From the NCBI RefSeq assembly GCF_001424945.1, contig NZ_LMCW01000005.1, forward strand, positions 62,001 through 126,000: a DNA stretch of 64,000 bases, in the 5' to 3' direction. Both the position numbers and the translations under genes were made by a program. A model generated the notes under the pieces. That model was not told the DNA's origin. It saw nothing but the letters and a program-made list of their open reading frames with translations, and did no database searches. This document shows, in pieces, positions 11,071-19,980 of the stretch. Numbering within the stretch: position 1 is the stretch's first letter; the number at the start of each line of letters is the position of its first letter. The DNA is from Rhizobium sp. Root1203 (lineage in GTDB: Bacteria; Pseudomonadota; Alphaproteobacteria; Rhizobiales; Rhizobiaceae).

Positions 11071-11078
11071 GGACTTTC

Positions 11079-11094
11079 ATAACCCCAGAGTTAT
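11079..11094. promoter_or_regulatory. Probable PcaQ operator, pcaQ-pcaD interval
   Basis: ATAACC-N4-AGTTAT, closely resembling the PcaQ box ATAACC-N4-GGTTAA that I recall from Sinorhizobium meliloti. ATAAC and GTTAT are perfect inverted arms six bases apart. It sits 8 bp before the pcaQ ATG and about 130 bp before pcaD. A looser TAACCAGATTA sequence at about 11122-11132 may be the second (activation) half-site. Confidence 0.7.
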
Positions 11095-11222
11095 CGAAAT
11101 GGCACGAAATATCATTTTACCTAACCAGATTAAACATCCAATTTGAACCCGGGTCTGCGTATGGGCGTTTTTTTCCATCGACGTCGATGAGGAATTCCCC
11201 ATGTGCGGAAGGAGATCTTAAA

Positions 11223-12032
11223 GTGCAGTTCGCTCGCATCAACGACACCACCATTCACTATCAGCTGATCGGCGGCCCCGCTGGCAAGCCGGTCATCGTT
11301 TTTGCCAATTCGCTCGGAACCGATTTTCGCATATGGCGCGACGTCATTGTCCGGCTGGCGGGTGACTACGCAATCGTTCTCTACGACAAACGCGGCCACG
11401 GCCTGTCCGACGTCGGCCAGGTCCCCTATTCGATAGAGGATCATGCCTCCGATCTTATTGGCCTGCTCGATCTCCTCGCTGTCAGGAATGCCTTCATCTG
11501 CGGCCTCTCCGTGGGAGGGCTGATTGCACAGTCGCTCTACCGCAGCCGCCCGGATCTGGTGCGGGGCCTGATCCTCTGCGACACCGCGCACAAGATCGGT
11601 ACAGCCGAAAGCTGGAACAGCCGGATCGCAGCCGTCGAGACGTCGGGCATTGACAGCATCGTCGATGCGGTGATGGAGCGCTGGTTCACACCGGCCTTTC
11701 GTCGCCCTGAAAACACGGCCTATGCGGGTTACTGCAACATGCTGGCCCGCCAGCCTGTCGAGGGCTACCTCGCCACCTGTGGGGCGATCCGCGATGCCGA
11801 CTATACCGAAGCGGCGGGCAAGATCGCAGTTCCGACGATCTGTATCGTCGGCGATCAGGATGGTTCGACACCTCCGGAGCTGGTCAGGTCAACCGCAAAG
11901 CTCATTGCCAACGCGCGTTTCGAAGTCATCCGCGACGCCGGCCACATTCCCTGTGTCGAACAGCCCGAAGCACTGACGTCGGTCATCCGCGCATTCATCG
12001 AATTCGCCTCGCATGGAGAAGAGAGCCCATGA
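11223..12032 (+). CDS. pcaD: 3-oxoadipate enol-lactonase (PcaD)
   Basis: A 269-residue alpha/beta hydrolase that opens 3-oxoadipate enol-lactone to 3-oxoadipate. The nucleophile Ser96 sits in GLSVGG, the acid is in VGDQDGSTP (Asp211 or Asp213), and His241 in DAGHIPC. The start is GTG 11223, supported by AGGAGA seven bases upstream. An in-frame ATG at 11187 has no ribosome site and would add 12 residues. It is the first gene of pcaDCHGB; its last codons overlap the pcaC start by 4 bp (ATGA). Confidence 0.94.
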   Translation: MQFARINDTTIHYQLIGGPAGKPVIVFANSLGTDFRIWRDVIVRLAGDYAIVLYDKRGHGLSDVGQVPYSIEDHASDLIGLLDLLAVRNAFICGLSVGGLIAQSLYRSRPDLVRGLILCDTAHKIGTAESWNSRIAAVETSGIDSIVDAVMERWFTPAFRRPENTAYAGYCNMLARQPVEGYLATCGAIRDADYTEAAGKIAVPTICIVGDQDGSTPPELVRSTAKLIANARFEVIRDAGHIPCVEQPEALTSVIRAFIEFASHGEESP

Positions 12033-12433
12033 ATGAACCTCGACTGCCCTCCGAACGATACAAGCAGGGCATGGCCACGCGCCGGGCCGTGTTGGGGGAC
12101 GCCCATGTCGATCGCGCTGAGGCAAGTTCGACCGAATTTGACAGGCCCTTCCAGGAGTTGATCACTGAGGCTGCCTGGGGGAACGTGTGGTCGCGCCCGA
12201 CGCTGACGCACCGCGAACGTTCGATTGTGACAATCGCCCTTCTGGCTGCGCTCGGTCAGGATGATGAGGTAGCGATGCATGTGCGCGCCACCGCCAATAC
12301 CGGCGCATCGCGCGACGACGTCTGCGAGGCGCTGTTGCATGTGGCGATCTATGCCGGCGCTCCTGCCGCAAATCACGCCATCAAGATCGCCAAGCAGGTC
12401 TTCGAACAGATGGACGCCGGCAAGGCGGCCTGA
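12029..12433 (+). CDS. pcaC: 4-carboxymuconolactone decarboxylase (PcaC)
   Basis: A 134-residue AhpD/CMD-like helical protein that decarboxylates 4-carboxymuconolactone to 3-oxoadipate enol-lactone. The [19 protein letters not shown] segment and the C-terminal [14 protein letters not shown] segment, with its conserved histidine, are hallmarks of PcaC. It is a stand-alone PcaC, not the PcaL fusion with PcaD found in some bacteria. It is translationally coupled to pcaD (4-bp overlap) and ends 10 bp before pcaH. Confidence 0.95.
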   Translation: MNEPRLPSERYKQGMATRRAVLGDAHVDRAEASSTEFDRPFQELITEAAWGNVWSRPTLTHRERSIVTIALLAALGQDDEVAMHVRATANTGASRDDVCEALLHVAIYAGAPAANHAIKIAKQVFEQMDAGKAA

Positions 12434-12443
12434 AAGGCAAACG

Positions 12444-13193
12444 ATGTCCGACCAAACCAATCGCAAACCTGAGAATGGGGCCTTCTTCGCGCGCGACAGG
12501 GAGTGGCACGCGCCCGCTTTGACCCCAGGATACAAAACCTCGGTCCTGCGCTCGCCACAACGCGCACTGCTGTCGCTCGACGGCACGATTTCCGAGATCA
12601 CCGGCCCGGTCTTCGGACATTCCATGATCGGCGAGCAGGACAACGACCTTATCCATAATTTTGCCAAGCCCGGCGAGAGCGCGATCGGCGAGCGCATTAT
12701 CGTCCATGGCCGTGTCCTGGACGAGCGCGGACGCGCCGTTCCGGCCGTGCTTGTCGAATTCTGGCAGGCGAACGCCGGTGGGCGCTACCGCCACAAGAAG
12801 GAAAGCTATCTGGCAGCGATCGACCCCAATTTCGGCGGCTGCGGACGAGCGATTACCGACGAATTCGGGCAATATTCCTTCCGCACCGTCAGGCCCGGCG
12901 CCTATCCCTGGCCGAACGGCGTCAACGACTGGCGCCCCGCCCATATTCATTTTTCGATCTTCGGTCACGGCTTTGCCCAGCGGCTGATCACGCAGATGTA
13001 TTTCGAGGGTGACCCGATGATCTGGAAGTGTCCGATCGTCGGCACGATCCCGGACAAGCGTGCCATCGAGCAGTTGATCGCGCCGCTCGATTGGGGCAAC
13101 ACGATCCCGATGGATGCGCGCGCCTATAAGTTCGATATCGTGCTGCGCGGCCGCCGCTCGACGATGTTCGAAAATCGGCTGGAGGGGAATTGA
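12444..13193 (+). CDS. pcaH: Protocatechuate 3,4-dioxygenase beta subunit (PcaH)
   Basis: A 249-residue catalytic subunit of the intradiol dioxygenase that cleaves protocatechuate to 3-carboxy-cis,cis-muconate. The Fe(III) ligands are all visible: Tyr115 (GGRYRHKK), Tyr154 (PGAYPWPN), His167 and His169 (RPAHIHF). The N-terminal PCDO beta extension precedes the catalytic barrel at about 75-245. ATG 12444 follows pcaC by 10 bp, and the frame upstream of it only overlaps pcaC. Its TGA overlaps the pcaG ATG by one base, matching the fixed 1:1 stoichiometry of the complex. Confidence 0.97.
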   Translation: MSDQTNRKPENGAFFARDREWHAPALTPGYKTSVLRSPQRALLSLDGTISEITGPVFGHSMIGEQDNDLIHNFAKPGESAIGERIIVHGRVLDERGRAVPAVLVEFWQANAGGRYRHKKESYLAAIDPNFGGCGRAITDEFGQYSFRTVRPGAYPWPNGVNDWRPAHIHFSIFGHGFAQRLITQMYFEGDPMIWKCPIVGTIPDKRAIEQLIAPLDWGNTIPMDARAYKFDIVLRGRRSTMFENRLEGN

Positions 13194-13807
13194 TGGTGCA
13201 GGAACTCGGCTACCTCAAGGAAACGCCGTCACAGACAGCAGGGCCATATGTGCACATCGGCCTGACACCCAATTTCTGCGACATCACCGGGGTGTACCAA
13301 AGCGACCTCGGCACTGAGATGGTCAACGACAAGACTGTTGGCGAACGCATCACCGTGACCGGACGCATCTTTGACGGCGCCGGCGCCATTGTTCGTGACG
13401 CGGTCGTCGAAATATGGCAGGCCGATAGCGCCGGCCTCTATAATAGCCCTTCGGAGATGCGCGGTGCGGCCGATCCGACGTTTACCGGTTGGGGCCGGTG
13501 CGCAACGCGCGCCGAGGATGGCATCTACACGTTCGAGACAATCAAGCCCGGCCGCGTTCCCTTCAAGGACGGCCGCACGATGGCGCCGCATATCTCTTTC
13601 TGGATCGTCGCCCGCGGCATCAATATCGGGCTGCATACGCGCATGTATTTTCCCGAAGAAACCGACGCCAACAATTCTGACCCGCTTCTTCTGCGCATCG
13701 AGCATCGGGAACGTGTTGCGACGATCGTTGCGGCGCGTAACGGATCGACCTATACGTTCGATATCCGTCTGCAGGGCGACAAGGAAACCGTATTTTTGGA
13801 CATCTGA
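13193..13807 (+). CDS. pcaG: Protocatechuate 3,4-dioxygenase alpha subunit (PcaG)
   Basis: A 204-residue alpha subunit that pairs with PcaH. It shares the intradiol dioxygenase barrel (TPSQTAGPYVHIGL near the N-terminus, VVEIWQADSAGLY in the middle) but has MAPHISFWIVARG where PcaH has its HIH iron ligands. This is the usual loss of the metal site in alpha subunits. ATG 13193 uses GGAGGGG just upstream; a TTG one codon earlier is ignored. It is followed by a 66-bp gap and pcaB. Confidence 0.96.
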   Translation: MVQELGYLKETPSQTAGPYVHIGLTPNFCDITGVYQSDLGTEMVNDKTVGERITVTGRIFDGAGAIVRDAVVEIWQADSAGLYNSPSEMRGAADPTFTGWGRCATRAEDGIYTFETIKPGRVPFKDGRTMAPHISFWIVARGINIGLHTRMYFPEETDANNSDPLLLRIEHRERVATIVAARNGSTYTFDIRLQGDKETVFLDI

Positions 13808-13873
13808 AACGTGGTGGTCCCGCCTCGTGAATTTACGGCCAAATGAGGCGTTAGCGATACGGAACGGACGTTC

Positions 13874-14932
13874 ATGACAACATCTCCCTTCGACCATCCA
13901 TTCCTGTCCGGCCTGCTCGGCGACGCCGAGGTCGCCACATATTTTGCGGCCGAAGCCGACATCCGGGCAATGCTGGCCTTCGAGGCGGCACTTGCCAGGG
14001 CCGAAGCAGTCCACGGTGTGATTCCCGGCCAAGCGGCAGAGCAAATCGGTGCCGTTTGCAACGGCTTCGGTCCCACTGTTCTAGCGCTGAAGGCCGCCAC
14101 GGCGCGGGACGGTGTGGTCGTGGCGGAGCTTGTCAGACAACTTCGGACCGCAGTCGGCAACCCGTCTTCTGTCTATGTCCATCTCGGAGCCACAAGTCAG
14201 GACGTCATCGACACCAGTCTGATGTTGCGGCTGAAGGCCGTAGCGTTCATGTTTTCAACGCGCCTGTCGGGCATCGTCCACGCACTCCAGGATCTGGAGA
14301 CGCAATGCGGTGGCCGCCCCCTGATGGGGCGAACGCGCATGCAGGCAGCCATTATCATCAGCGTTTCCGATCGCCTTCGCGCATGGCGAGAGCCGCTGGA
14401 AGCCTATCGCGATCGGCTGACTGAGCAGCGCTTCCCGGTGCAGTTCGGAGGCGCCGCCGGTACGCTCGACAGGCTCGGAGACAAGGCGGCGGACGTTCGC
14501 GGCCGGCTTGCCCAGGAGCTCGGCCTCACCGATGCGCCGCAATGGCAGAGCCAGCGTGCGCTCATCGCCGACCTTGCAAACCTGCTTTCCCTGATATCCG
14601 GAAGCCTTGGGAAATTCGGCCAGGACGTCGCCCTGCTGGCGCAGGCAGGTGACGAAATCGCCTTGGCGGGTGGCGGCGGCTCATCGGCGATGGCCCACAA
14701 GCAGAACCCGGTCGCTGCCGAAACACTCGTTGCCCTTGCCCGCTTCAACGCTGTTCAGCTTGGAGGCATTCACCAGTCGCTGATGCATGAGCAGGAACGT
14801 TCGGGTGCCGCATGGACGCTCGAGTGGCTCATTCTCCCGCAAATGGTTATGGCAACGGCCGTTTCGCTCCGACTTGCGCTTGAACTGGTTGGAAATATCC
14901 GCTGGATGGGAACCGAAACGCATAACCTATAA
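13874..14932 (+). CDS. pcaB: 3-carboxy-cis,cis-muconate cycloisomerase (PcaB)
   Basis: A 352-residue member of the fumarase/aspartase superfamily that lactonises 3-carboxy-cis,cis-muconate to 4-carboxymuconolactone. The superfamily signature GSSAMAHKQNP is at about 274-284, with HLGATSQDVIDT near residue 95 as the second active-site region. At 352 residues it is shorter than the roughly 450-residue pseudomonad enzyme, as is usual in rhizobia. It is the last gene of pcaDCHGB, 120 bp before the transporter genes. Confidence 0.94.
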   Translation: MTTSPFDHPFLSGLLGDAEVATYFAAEADIRAMLAFEAALARAEAVHGVIPGQAAEQIGAVCNGFGPTVLALKAATARDGVVVAELVRQLRTAVGNPSSVYVHLGATSQDVIDTSLMLRLKAVAFMFSTRLSGIVHALQDLETQCGGRPLMGRTRMQAAIIISVSDRLRAWREPLEAYRDRLTEQRFPVQFGGAAGTLDRLGDKAADVRGRLAQELGLTDAPQWQSQRALIADLANLLSLISGSLGKFGQDVALLAQAGDEIALAGGGGSSAMAHKQNPVAAETLVALARFNAVQLGGIHQSLMHEQERSGAAWTLEWLILPQMVMATAVSLRLALELVGNIRWMGTETHNL

Positions 14933-14937
14933 GGTAT
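14922..14937. promoter_or_regulatory. Candidate second PcaQ box before pcaM
   Basis: ATAACC-N4-AGGTAT overlaps the pcaB stop codon, 115 bp before the pcaM ATG. The left arm matches the PcaQ half-site exactly and the core ACCT-ATA-AGGT is a perfect dyad. PcaQ control of the transporter operon has been described in Sinorhizobium meliloti. The right arm is poorer than at 11079, so this is less certain. Confidence 0.45.
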
Positions 14938-15052
14938 GAAATACGCCATTTATTTCATTTTACATTACCGTTTCGAATGAGACACTATCGTAAAAGGTTC
15001 TAGCTGTGTGCTGACCCGGCGCCGGAGATGCGCCATCTTTCTGGGAGGATTT

Positions 15053-16225
15053 ATGAGACGGTTTGTCCTAGCCGCCGTCGCGGCATTTGCTATGAGCACG
15101 GCCGCCTATGCCGACACGATCAAGGTCGGCGTCGTCGGGCCTTTTTCGGGTCCCTTTGCCCTGCAAGGCAAGAACTTCAAGGCCGGCATCGATGCCTATA
15201 TGGCCATGAATGGCGACAAGGTCGGCGACAACACCGTCGAAGTCATATACCGCGATCTGCCTGCAGCCGATCCGGCCCAGTCCAAGGCGCTGGCACAGGA
15301 ACTGGTGGTAAAGGAGAAGGTGCAGTATCTCGCCGGTTTCTACTTCACTCCTGATGCCATGGCTGTCACGCCGATCCTCAAGCAGGCAAATACGCCGCTG
15401 GTCATCATGAACGCTGCCACCTCGGCCATCGTGACCAAGAGCCCGCTCGTCGTTCGCACCTCGTTCACCACGTGGCAGACATCGACGCCGATCGCCAAGG
15501 TTGCCCATGACGCCGGCGTTTCAAAGATCATCTCCGTGGTCAGCGATTACGGTCCAGGCGTCGACGCTGAAAACGCGTTCAAGGCAGCATTCGAGAAGGA
15601 AGGCGGGCAGGTCATCGAGGCGATCCGCATGCCTCTGTCGACCAACGACTTCAGCCCGATCATGCAGCGCATCAAGGATTCCGGCGCACAAGGCGTCTTC
15701 GCCTTCCTGCCGTCCGGCCCGACCACGCTTGGCTTCGTCAAGGCTTACAACGAAAACGGCCTCAAGAGCGCCGGCATCAAGGTCTTCGCGCCCGGCGATC
15801 TGACGCAGGAGTCGGACCTTCCGGCTCTTGGGGAAGCTGCTCTCGGCATGAAGACGACGTTCCACTACGCCGTCTCGCACGATTCACCGGAAAACAAGGT
15901 ATTCGTCGAAGCTGCCTCCAAGGCGATCGGAAACAAGGCCGAACTCTCCTTCCCCGCTGTCGGTGCCTTTGACGGCATGCATGTCATCTACAAAATGATC
16001 GAAGCAACGGGCGGAAAACAGGACGCGGCAAAGGCCGTCGATGCGGTCAAGGGCCTGTCCTGGACCAGCCCGCGCGGCCCCGTGTCCATCGATCCGGAAA
16101 GCCGACACATCACGCAGAACATCTATCTGCGCGAAGTCAGCAAGGCCGATGACGGCACCTACTACAACAAGGAAATCCAGACCTTCGAAAAGCAGGGCGA
16201 TCCCGGCCTTGCGGCTGTGAAATAA
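15053..16225 (+). CDS. pcaM: ABC transporter substrate-binding protein, probable protocatechuate uptake (PcaM)
   Basis: A 390-residue periplasmic binding protein of the branched-chain amino acid/LivJ type. A clean Sec signal peptide (MRRFVLAAVAAFAMSTAAYA) is cut after residue 20. The mature protein opens with IKVGVVGPFSGPFA, typical of family 6 binding proteins. ATG 15053 follows GGGAGGA at optimal spacing; in-frame starts from 15008 lack this. Proteins of this type bind aromatic acids as well as amino acids, and the location behind pcaB matches S. meliloti pcaMNVWX. The protocatechuate ligand is therefore inferred from context. Confidence 0.88.
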   Translation: MRRFVLAAVAAFAMSTAAYADTIKVGVVGPFSGPFALQGKNFKAGIDAYMAMNGDKVGDNTVEVIYRDLPAADPAQSKALAQELVVKEKVQYLAGFYFTPDAMAVTPILKQANTPLVIMNAATSAIVTKSPLVVRTSFTTWQTSTPIAKVAHDAGVSKIISVVSDYGPGVDAENAFKAAFEKEGGQVIEAIRMPLSTNDFSPIMQRIKDSGAQGVFAFLPSGPTTLGFVKAYNENGLKSAGIKVFAPGDLTQESDLPALGEAALGMKTTFHYAVSHDSPENKVFVEAASKAIGNKAELSFPAVGAFDGMHVIYKMIEATGGKQDAAKAVDAVKGLSWTSPRGPVSIDPESRHITQNIYLREVSKADDGTYYNKEIQTFEKQGDPGLAAVK

Positions 16226-16257
16226 GAAACGGCGCAAGCTGGACATTGCACGGCAAG

Positions 16258-16278
16258 CCCTCTCCCGATGGGAGAGGG
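16258..16278 (+). terminator. Hairpin between pcaM and pcaN
   Basis: Perfect 9-bp stem CCCTCTCCC / GGGAGAGGG with a 3-nt loop, 32 bp after the pcaM stop and inside the operon. It is more likely an attenuator or 3' mRNA stabiliser, giving more binding protein than permease, than a full terminator. Confidence 0.6.
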
Positions 16279-16308
16279 AATCGGGCGTACAAGGAAAATA
16301 CGAGCCTC

Positions 16309-17172
16309 ATGCAAACAGTCTTCAGCATAGCCGTCGATGCGCTTGCCTATGGCATGGTGCTGTTCGTGATTTCGATCGGCCTCTCTGTCACCATGGGCCT
16401 GATGCGCGTCGTCAATCTGGCACACGGCGCCTTCGCCATGATCGGCGGCTATATCGCTTCCTACGCCGCACGCGATCTCGGGCTCGGCTACGGCCTTGCG
16501 GTCGTCGCCGCCGTCGTCGGAACCGTCATCATCGCCATCCCGATAGAGCGTTTCCTCTACCGCCGCATCTACGGGGCACCCGAACTGACGCAGGTGCTGA
16601 TGACCATAGGCATCACGTTCTGTATTATCGGCATTGCCAATTACGTCTTCGGCCCGACGCTGAAGACCATTCCGCTCCCGACCGGCCTGCAGGGCTCGGC
16701 CGACCTTGGCTTCCGCACTATTCCCGTCCATCGTCTGTTTGCCATCCTGTGCGGCCTGGCCGTTGCGGGCGGCCTCTGGTATGCGATCGAACGAACCAGT
16801 TTCGGCGTGAGGCTGCGCGCGTCCGTCGACAATGCGGTCATGGCGGCAGCGCTTGGCGTTCGCACCGAGGTCATCTACGCGCTGAGCTTTGCGGTTGCCG
16901 TCGGCCTTGCTGCTTTCGGTGGCGTGGTGGGCGCAGAGATGCTGCCGGTCGAGCCCTACTATGCGCTCCGCTACATGGTCACCTTCCTGGTCGTCGTGTC
17001 GGTCGGCGGCGCAGGCTCAATTCCCGGCGCGCTGATTGCCTGTCTGCTGCTGGGCGGCATCGACACGACCGGGCGCTACCTGATGCCGGAATTCGGCGAA
17101 TTTTTCTTCTACCTCGCTGTCATCGCCATTATATGCGTGTTCCCGCGCGGCCTTGCGGGAAGGGCGAAATAG
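16309..17172 (+). CDS. pcaN: ABC transporter permease, LivH type (PcaN)
   Basis: A 287-residue inner-membrane protein with about eight hydrophobic segments, of the LivH branched-chain family. Visible family signatures are GLMRVVNLAHGAFAMIGGY near the N-terminus and VSVGGAGSIPGALI toward the C-terminus. ATG 16309 has AAGGA upstream. The 63 bp of open frame before it overlap the hairpin and do not look coding. The stop is one base before the next ATG, so it is tightly coupled to pcaV. Confidence 0.88.
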   Translation: MQTVFSIAVDALAYGMVLFVISIGLSVTMGLMRVVNLAHGAFAMIGGYIASYAARDLGLGYGLAVVAAVVGTVIIAIPIERFLYRRIYGAPELTQVLMTIGITFCIIGIANYVFGPTLKTIPLPTGLQGSADLGFRTIPVHRLFAILCGLAVAGGLWYAIERTSFGVRLRASVDNAVMAAALGVRTEVIYALSFAVAVGLAAFGGVVGAEMLPVEPYYALRYMVTFLVVVSVGGAGSIPGALIACLLLGGIDTTGRYLMPEFGEFFFYLAVIAIICVFPRGLAGRAK

Positions 17173-17173
17173 G

Positions 17174-18181
17174 ATGGCACTTGCTAACCCCGACGCTACC
17201 CTGTCCACCTCCGCCCAGCGGCAGCGATCCTTCGCACGCGATGCGGCCGGCGCCGCAGCGATCCTGGCGCTTGCCACTATCGGCTACCTGTTGTTTCCCG
17301 ACAATCTGGCCCTGTTGACGCGGATCATCGCGGTCGCCTTACTGGTCCTGTCGCTCGACCTCGTCACAGGCTATTGCGGCGTTGCCACGCTTGGCCATGC
17401 GGCGCTCTTCGGTTCGGGCGCTTACGCCTCGGGGATTCTCTCGGCGCATTTCGGCATCAACGATCCGCTTTTGATGACGCTTGCGGGCGTCGCAGGCGGA
17501 GCGATTGCCGGACTGATCAGCGGCGCCGTCATTCTGCGGGCTCATGGATTGCCGCAACTGGTACTGTCGATTGCGCTGATCAATCTGTTCCACGAGTTTG
17601 CCAACAAAGCGTCAAGCTGGACGGGCGGCAGCGACGGCCTCTCGGGTATCGCCCCCGACCCGATCTTCGGCGCGTTCGAGTTCGATCTCTACGGTCATAC
17701 GGCCTATGTCTTCGGGATCGTCCTGCTCCTGATGGTCTTCGTGCTGCTGCGCATCCTCGTCCGCTCTCCATTCGGCATGCTGTGCCGGGGCATCAAGGAA
17801 GACCCGCTGCGCATCCGCGCCCTCGGCGCCTCTCCAAAAGCTGCGCTTTTCAGGATGTATGTGATTTCGGGCGCCGTCGCTGGTGTCGGCGGTGCGCTGA
17901 ACGCAATCACCACGCAGGTCGTCGGCCTCGATAGCCTTTCCTTCACAATGTCTGCGGAATCGCTTGTGATGCTTGTGCTCGGCGGCACCGGTTCATTGTT
18001 CGGCGCCCTCTCAGGCACTGTCATCTTCATGCTCTTCGAAGACTATGTGTCCGCAGCAAACCCCTTCCACTGGCTCACCATGGTTGGAGCCCTCTTGATC
18101 GCTGTGGTCCTGTTTGCGCCCAAGGGGCTGTATGGGACAGCCGCAGACGTCCTAAATCGCAGAAAGGACGCGGGCAGATGA
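17174..18181 (+). CDS. pcaV: ABC transporter permease, LivM type (PcaV)
   Basis: A 335-residue LivM-type permease partner of PcaN with about nine hydrophobic segments. Family signatures include LVTGYCGVATLGHAALFG, IKEDPLRIRALG (the cytoplasmic loop that contacts the ATPase) and VLGGTGSLFGA. Start ATG 17174 directly follows the pcaN stop. Its end overlaps pcaW by 4 bp (ATGA). Confidence 0.88.
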   Translation: MALANPDATLSTSAQRQRSFARDAAGAAAILALATIGYLLFPDNLALLTRIIAVALLVLSLDLVTGYCGVATLGHAALFGSGAYASGILSAHFGINDPLLMTLAGVAGGAIAGLISGAVILRAHGLPQLVLSIALINLFHEFANKASSWTGGSDGLSGIAPDPIFGAFEFDLYGHTAYVFGIVLLLMVFVLLRILVRSPFGMLCRGIKEDPLRIRALGASPKAALFRMYVISGAVAGVGGALNAITTQVVGLDSLSFTMSAESLVMLVLGGTGSLFGALSGTVIFMLFEDYVSAANPFHWLTMVGALLIAVVLFAPKGLYGTAADVLNRRKDAGR

Positions 18182-18942
18182 GCGCCGTCTTCGAAGTCAT
18201 CAATCTCAGAAAATCCTTCGGCGGCCTTGCGGTGACCAACGATGTCTCGCTGTCGATGGCACCGGGCGACAGGGTTGCCCTGATCGGCCCGAACGGTGCC
18301 GGCAAGACGACCTTCGTCAACCTCGTTACCGGCAATCTCCATCCCGATTCCGGCCAGGTCAGGCTCGGCGGGGAAACGGTGACGAAGATCGGCGCCAACG
18401 ACCGCGTCAAACGGGGCCTGGTTCGCTCCTTTCAGGTGACGCGGCTGTTCCAGGAGATGACTCCGGCCGAGCACGTCGGCCTTGCGATCCTGCAGCGGGA
18501 GGGCCGGACGGGCCGCTTGTCCGGAAATTTCCTCGCCATGCCTGGGGTCATGACGGAGATTTCCCATCTGCTCGGGACCCTCGGCCTCAGCGAACTCATG
18601 CACCGCAAGGTCAACGAAATCGCCTACGGGCAGCAGCGTCTGCTTGAGATCGCCCTTGCCATGGCGCTGAAGCCGAAGGTGCTGCTCCTCGACGAGCCGG
18701 CCGCCGGTGTGCCGCAGAGCGATACGGGTCGCATCGAACAGGCGCTGGCCGAACTCCCGGCCGATCTAGCCGTGCTGATGATCGAGCACGATATGGACCT
18801 CGTCTTCCGCTTCGCCAAGCGCGTTGTCGTTCTCGCCGCGGGCGCCATCATCTTCGACGGCTCGCCCGCCGACGTCACAAAGGATGCCCGCGTTCGCGAG
18901 GCCTATCTCGGGAGCTACGCCAATGACAGCCACGCCGCTTGA
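18178..18942 (+). CDS. pcaW: ABC transporter ATP-binding protein, LivG type (PcaW)
   Basis: A 254-residue cytosolic ATPase of the importer. Walker A is GPNGAGKTT (about 38-46) and Walker B LLLDEPAAG, and the switch histidine is in MIEHDM. The signature motif is IAYGQQRLLEIA, the LivG-type variant of LSGGQ. The four-residue overlap with pcaV and 20-bp overlap with pcaX indicate one translationally coupled unit. Confidence 0.9.
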   Translation: MSAVFEVINLRKSFGGLAVTNDVSLSMAPGDRVALIGPNGAGKTTFVNLVTGNLHPDSGQVRLGGETVTKIGANDRVKRGLVRSFQVTRLFQEMTPAEHVGLAILQREGRTGRLSGNFLAMPGVMTEISHLLGTLGLSELMHRKVNEIAYGQQRLLEIALAMALKPKVLLLDEPAAGVPQSDTGRIEQALAELPADLAVLMIEHDMDLVFRFAKRVVVLAAGAIIFDGSPADVTKDARVREAYLGSYANDSHAA

Positions 18943-19639
18943 GGTTGAAAACCTTTCCGCGGGCTATGGCCTGACCCGGGTTCTGGAAGGCGTGTCCTTC
19001 TCTGTGCTGGCAGGCGCAAGGCTTGCCGTGCTCGGTCGAAACGGCATGGGCAAGACGACGTTGCTTGCGACGCTTGCCGGGCAGACCAAGCGCTATGGCG
19101 GAACCATCCGCATCGGCTCGGTCGACGTCACCCAGATGCAGAGTGCTGCACGTGCCCACCAGGGGCTTGGATATGTCCCGCAGGCGCGCTGCATCTTCCC
19201 GACGCTCACCGTCGAGGAGAACCTCTTCGTCGGCCTCAAGGCGCGGCCGAAGACTGCGCTCGAAGAAGCCTATGCCATGTTCCCGCGACTGAAAGAGCGT
19301 CGACGCAATCTCGGTAACCAGCTCTCCGGCGGTGAGCAGCAGATGCTCTCCACGGCGCGCAGCATTCTCGGCCGCCCGTCCGTGCTGCTGCTCGACGAAC
19401 CGCTCGAAGGGCTTGCGCCTGTCATCTGCGAGGAATTGATGGCGGCTTTCGCCGAACTGGCCAAGACCGGAGACATGACGATCGTGCTCGTCGAGCAGCG
19501 CATCCAGAGCGCGCTGGATTTTGCCGATCACGTGATTGTGCTGGAGCGCGGACGGCTGGCGTGGATGGGAACCCCCAAGGCGCTCTCCGAGGATAGCGAT
19601 GCAGTCGAGCGGTTGCTTGGCGTCGGCGGCCTGCATTGA
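18923..19639 (+). CDS. pcaX: ABC transporter ATP-binding protein, LivF type (PcaX)
   Basis: A 238-residue second ATPase, completing a heterodimeric NBD pair with PcaW. Walker A is GRNGMGKTT, the signature LSGGEQQML, Walker B LLLDEPLEG, with LVEQR in place of the usual switch His (normal for LivF). The start ATG 18923 lies within the last codons of pcaW; upstream open frame from 18824 is only overlap. It is the last gene of the transporter operon, with no clear terminator hairpin behind it. Confidence 0.88.
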   Translation: MTATPLEVENLSAGYGLTRVLEGVSFSVLAGARLAVLGRNGMGKTTLLATLAGQTKRYGGTIRIGSVDVTQMQSAARAHQGLGYVPQARCIFPTLTVEENLFVGLKARPKTALEEAYAMFPRLKERRRNLGNQLSGGEQQMLSTARSILGRPSVLLLDEPLEGLAPVICEELMAAFAELAKTGDMTIVLVEQRIQSALDFADHVIVLERGRLAWMGTPKALSEDSDAVERLLGVGGLH

Positions 19640-19980
19640 TCATTCCACGCGCGACGACCTGATACCGCAGCATCTCCCGCCCTCTGCACATCGGGTCGCG
19701 GCCAATTGTATTTGCGCGGTCGAATTCCCATGTATTCAGGACGAAATAGAGGATTTGCCGCTCCAGGATGGCCGTGTGTCATCTCCTATTTACCGAATCC
19801 GAACCATAACCAGTTGCTTTCCGAAGCAAAACCCGGTTGCTTAGGAAAATCTACTACGTCTCGTGATAACGGGTGGATACGATACCTAGGATACAGACGG
19901 TCAATGAAATTCCACGCTTCGCTTCAGGCTCAAACTATGATTACGCTAGCGTGGTGGGGTTGGCCCATTTTGAAGACGCG
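19640..19980. other. 341-bp non-coding interval
   Basis: It is lower in GC than its neighbours (several A/T-rich patches between 19770 and 19870). No gene, strong hairpin or recognisable operator is seen. It probably holds the pcaX transcript end and the promoter of the metallo-hydrolase gene. Confidence 0.4.

Noticed and set aside
11187..11222. Earlier ATG start for pcaD
   Set aside because: No ribosome site before 11187, whereas AGGAGA is correctly spaced before GTG 11223 and the protein then begins like other PcaD enzymes.
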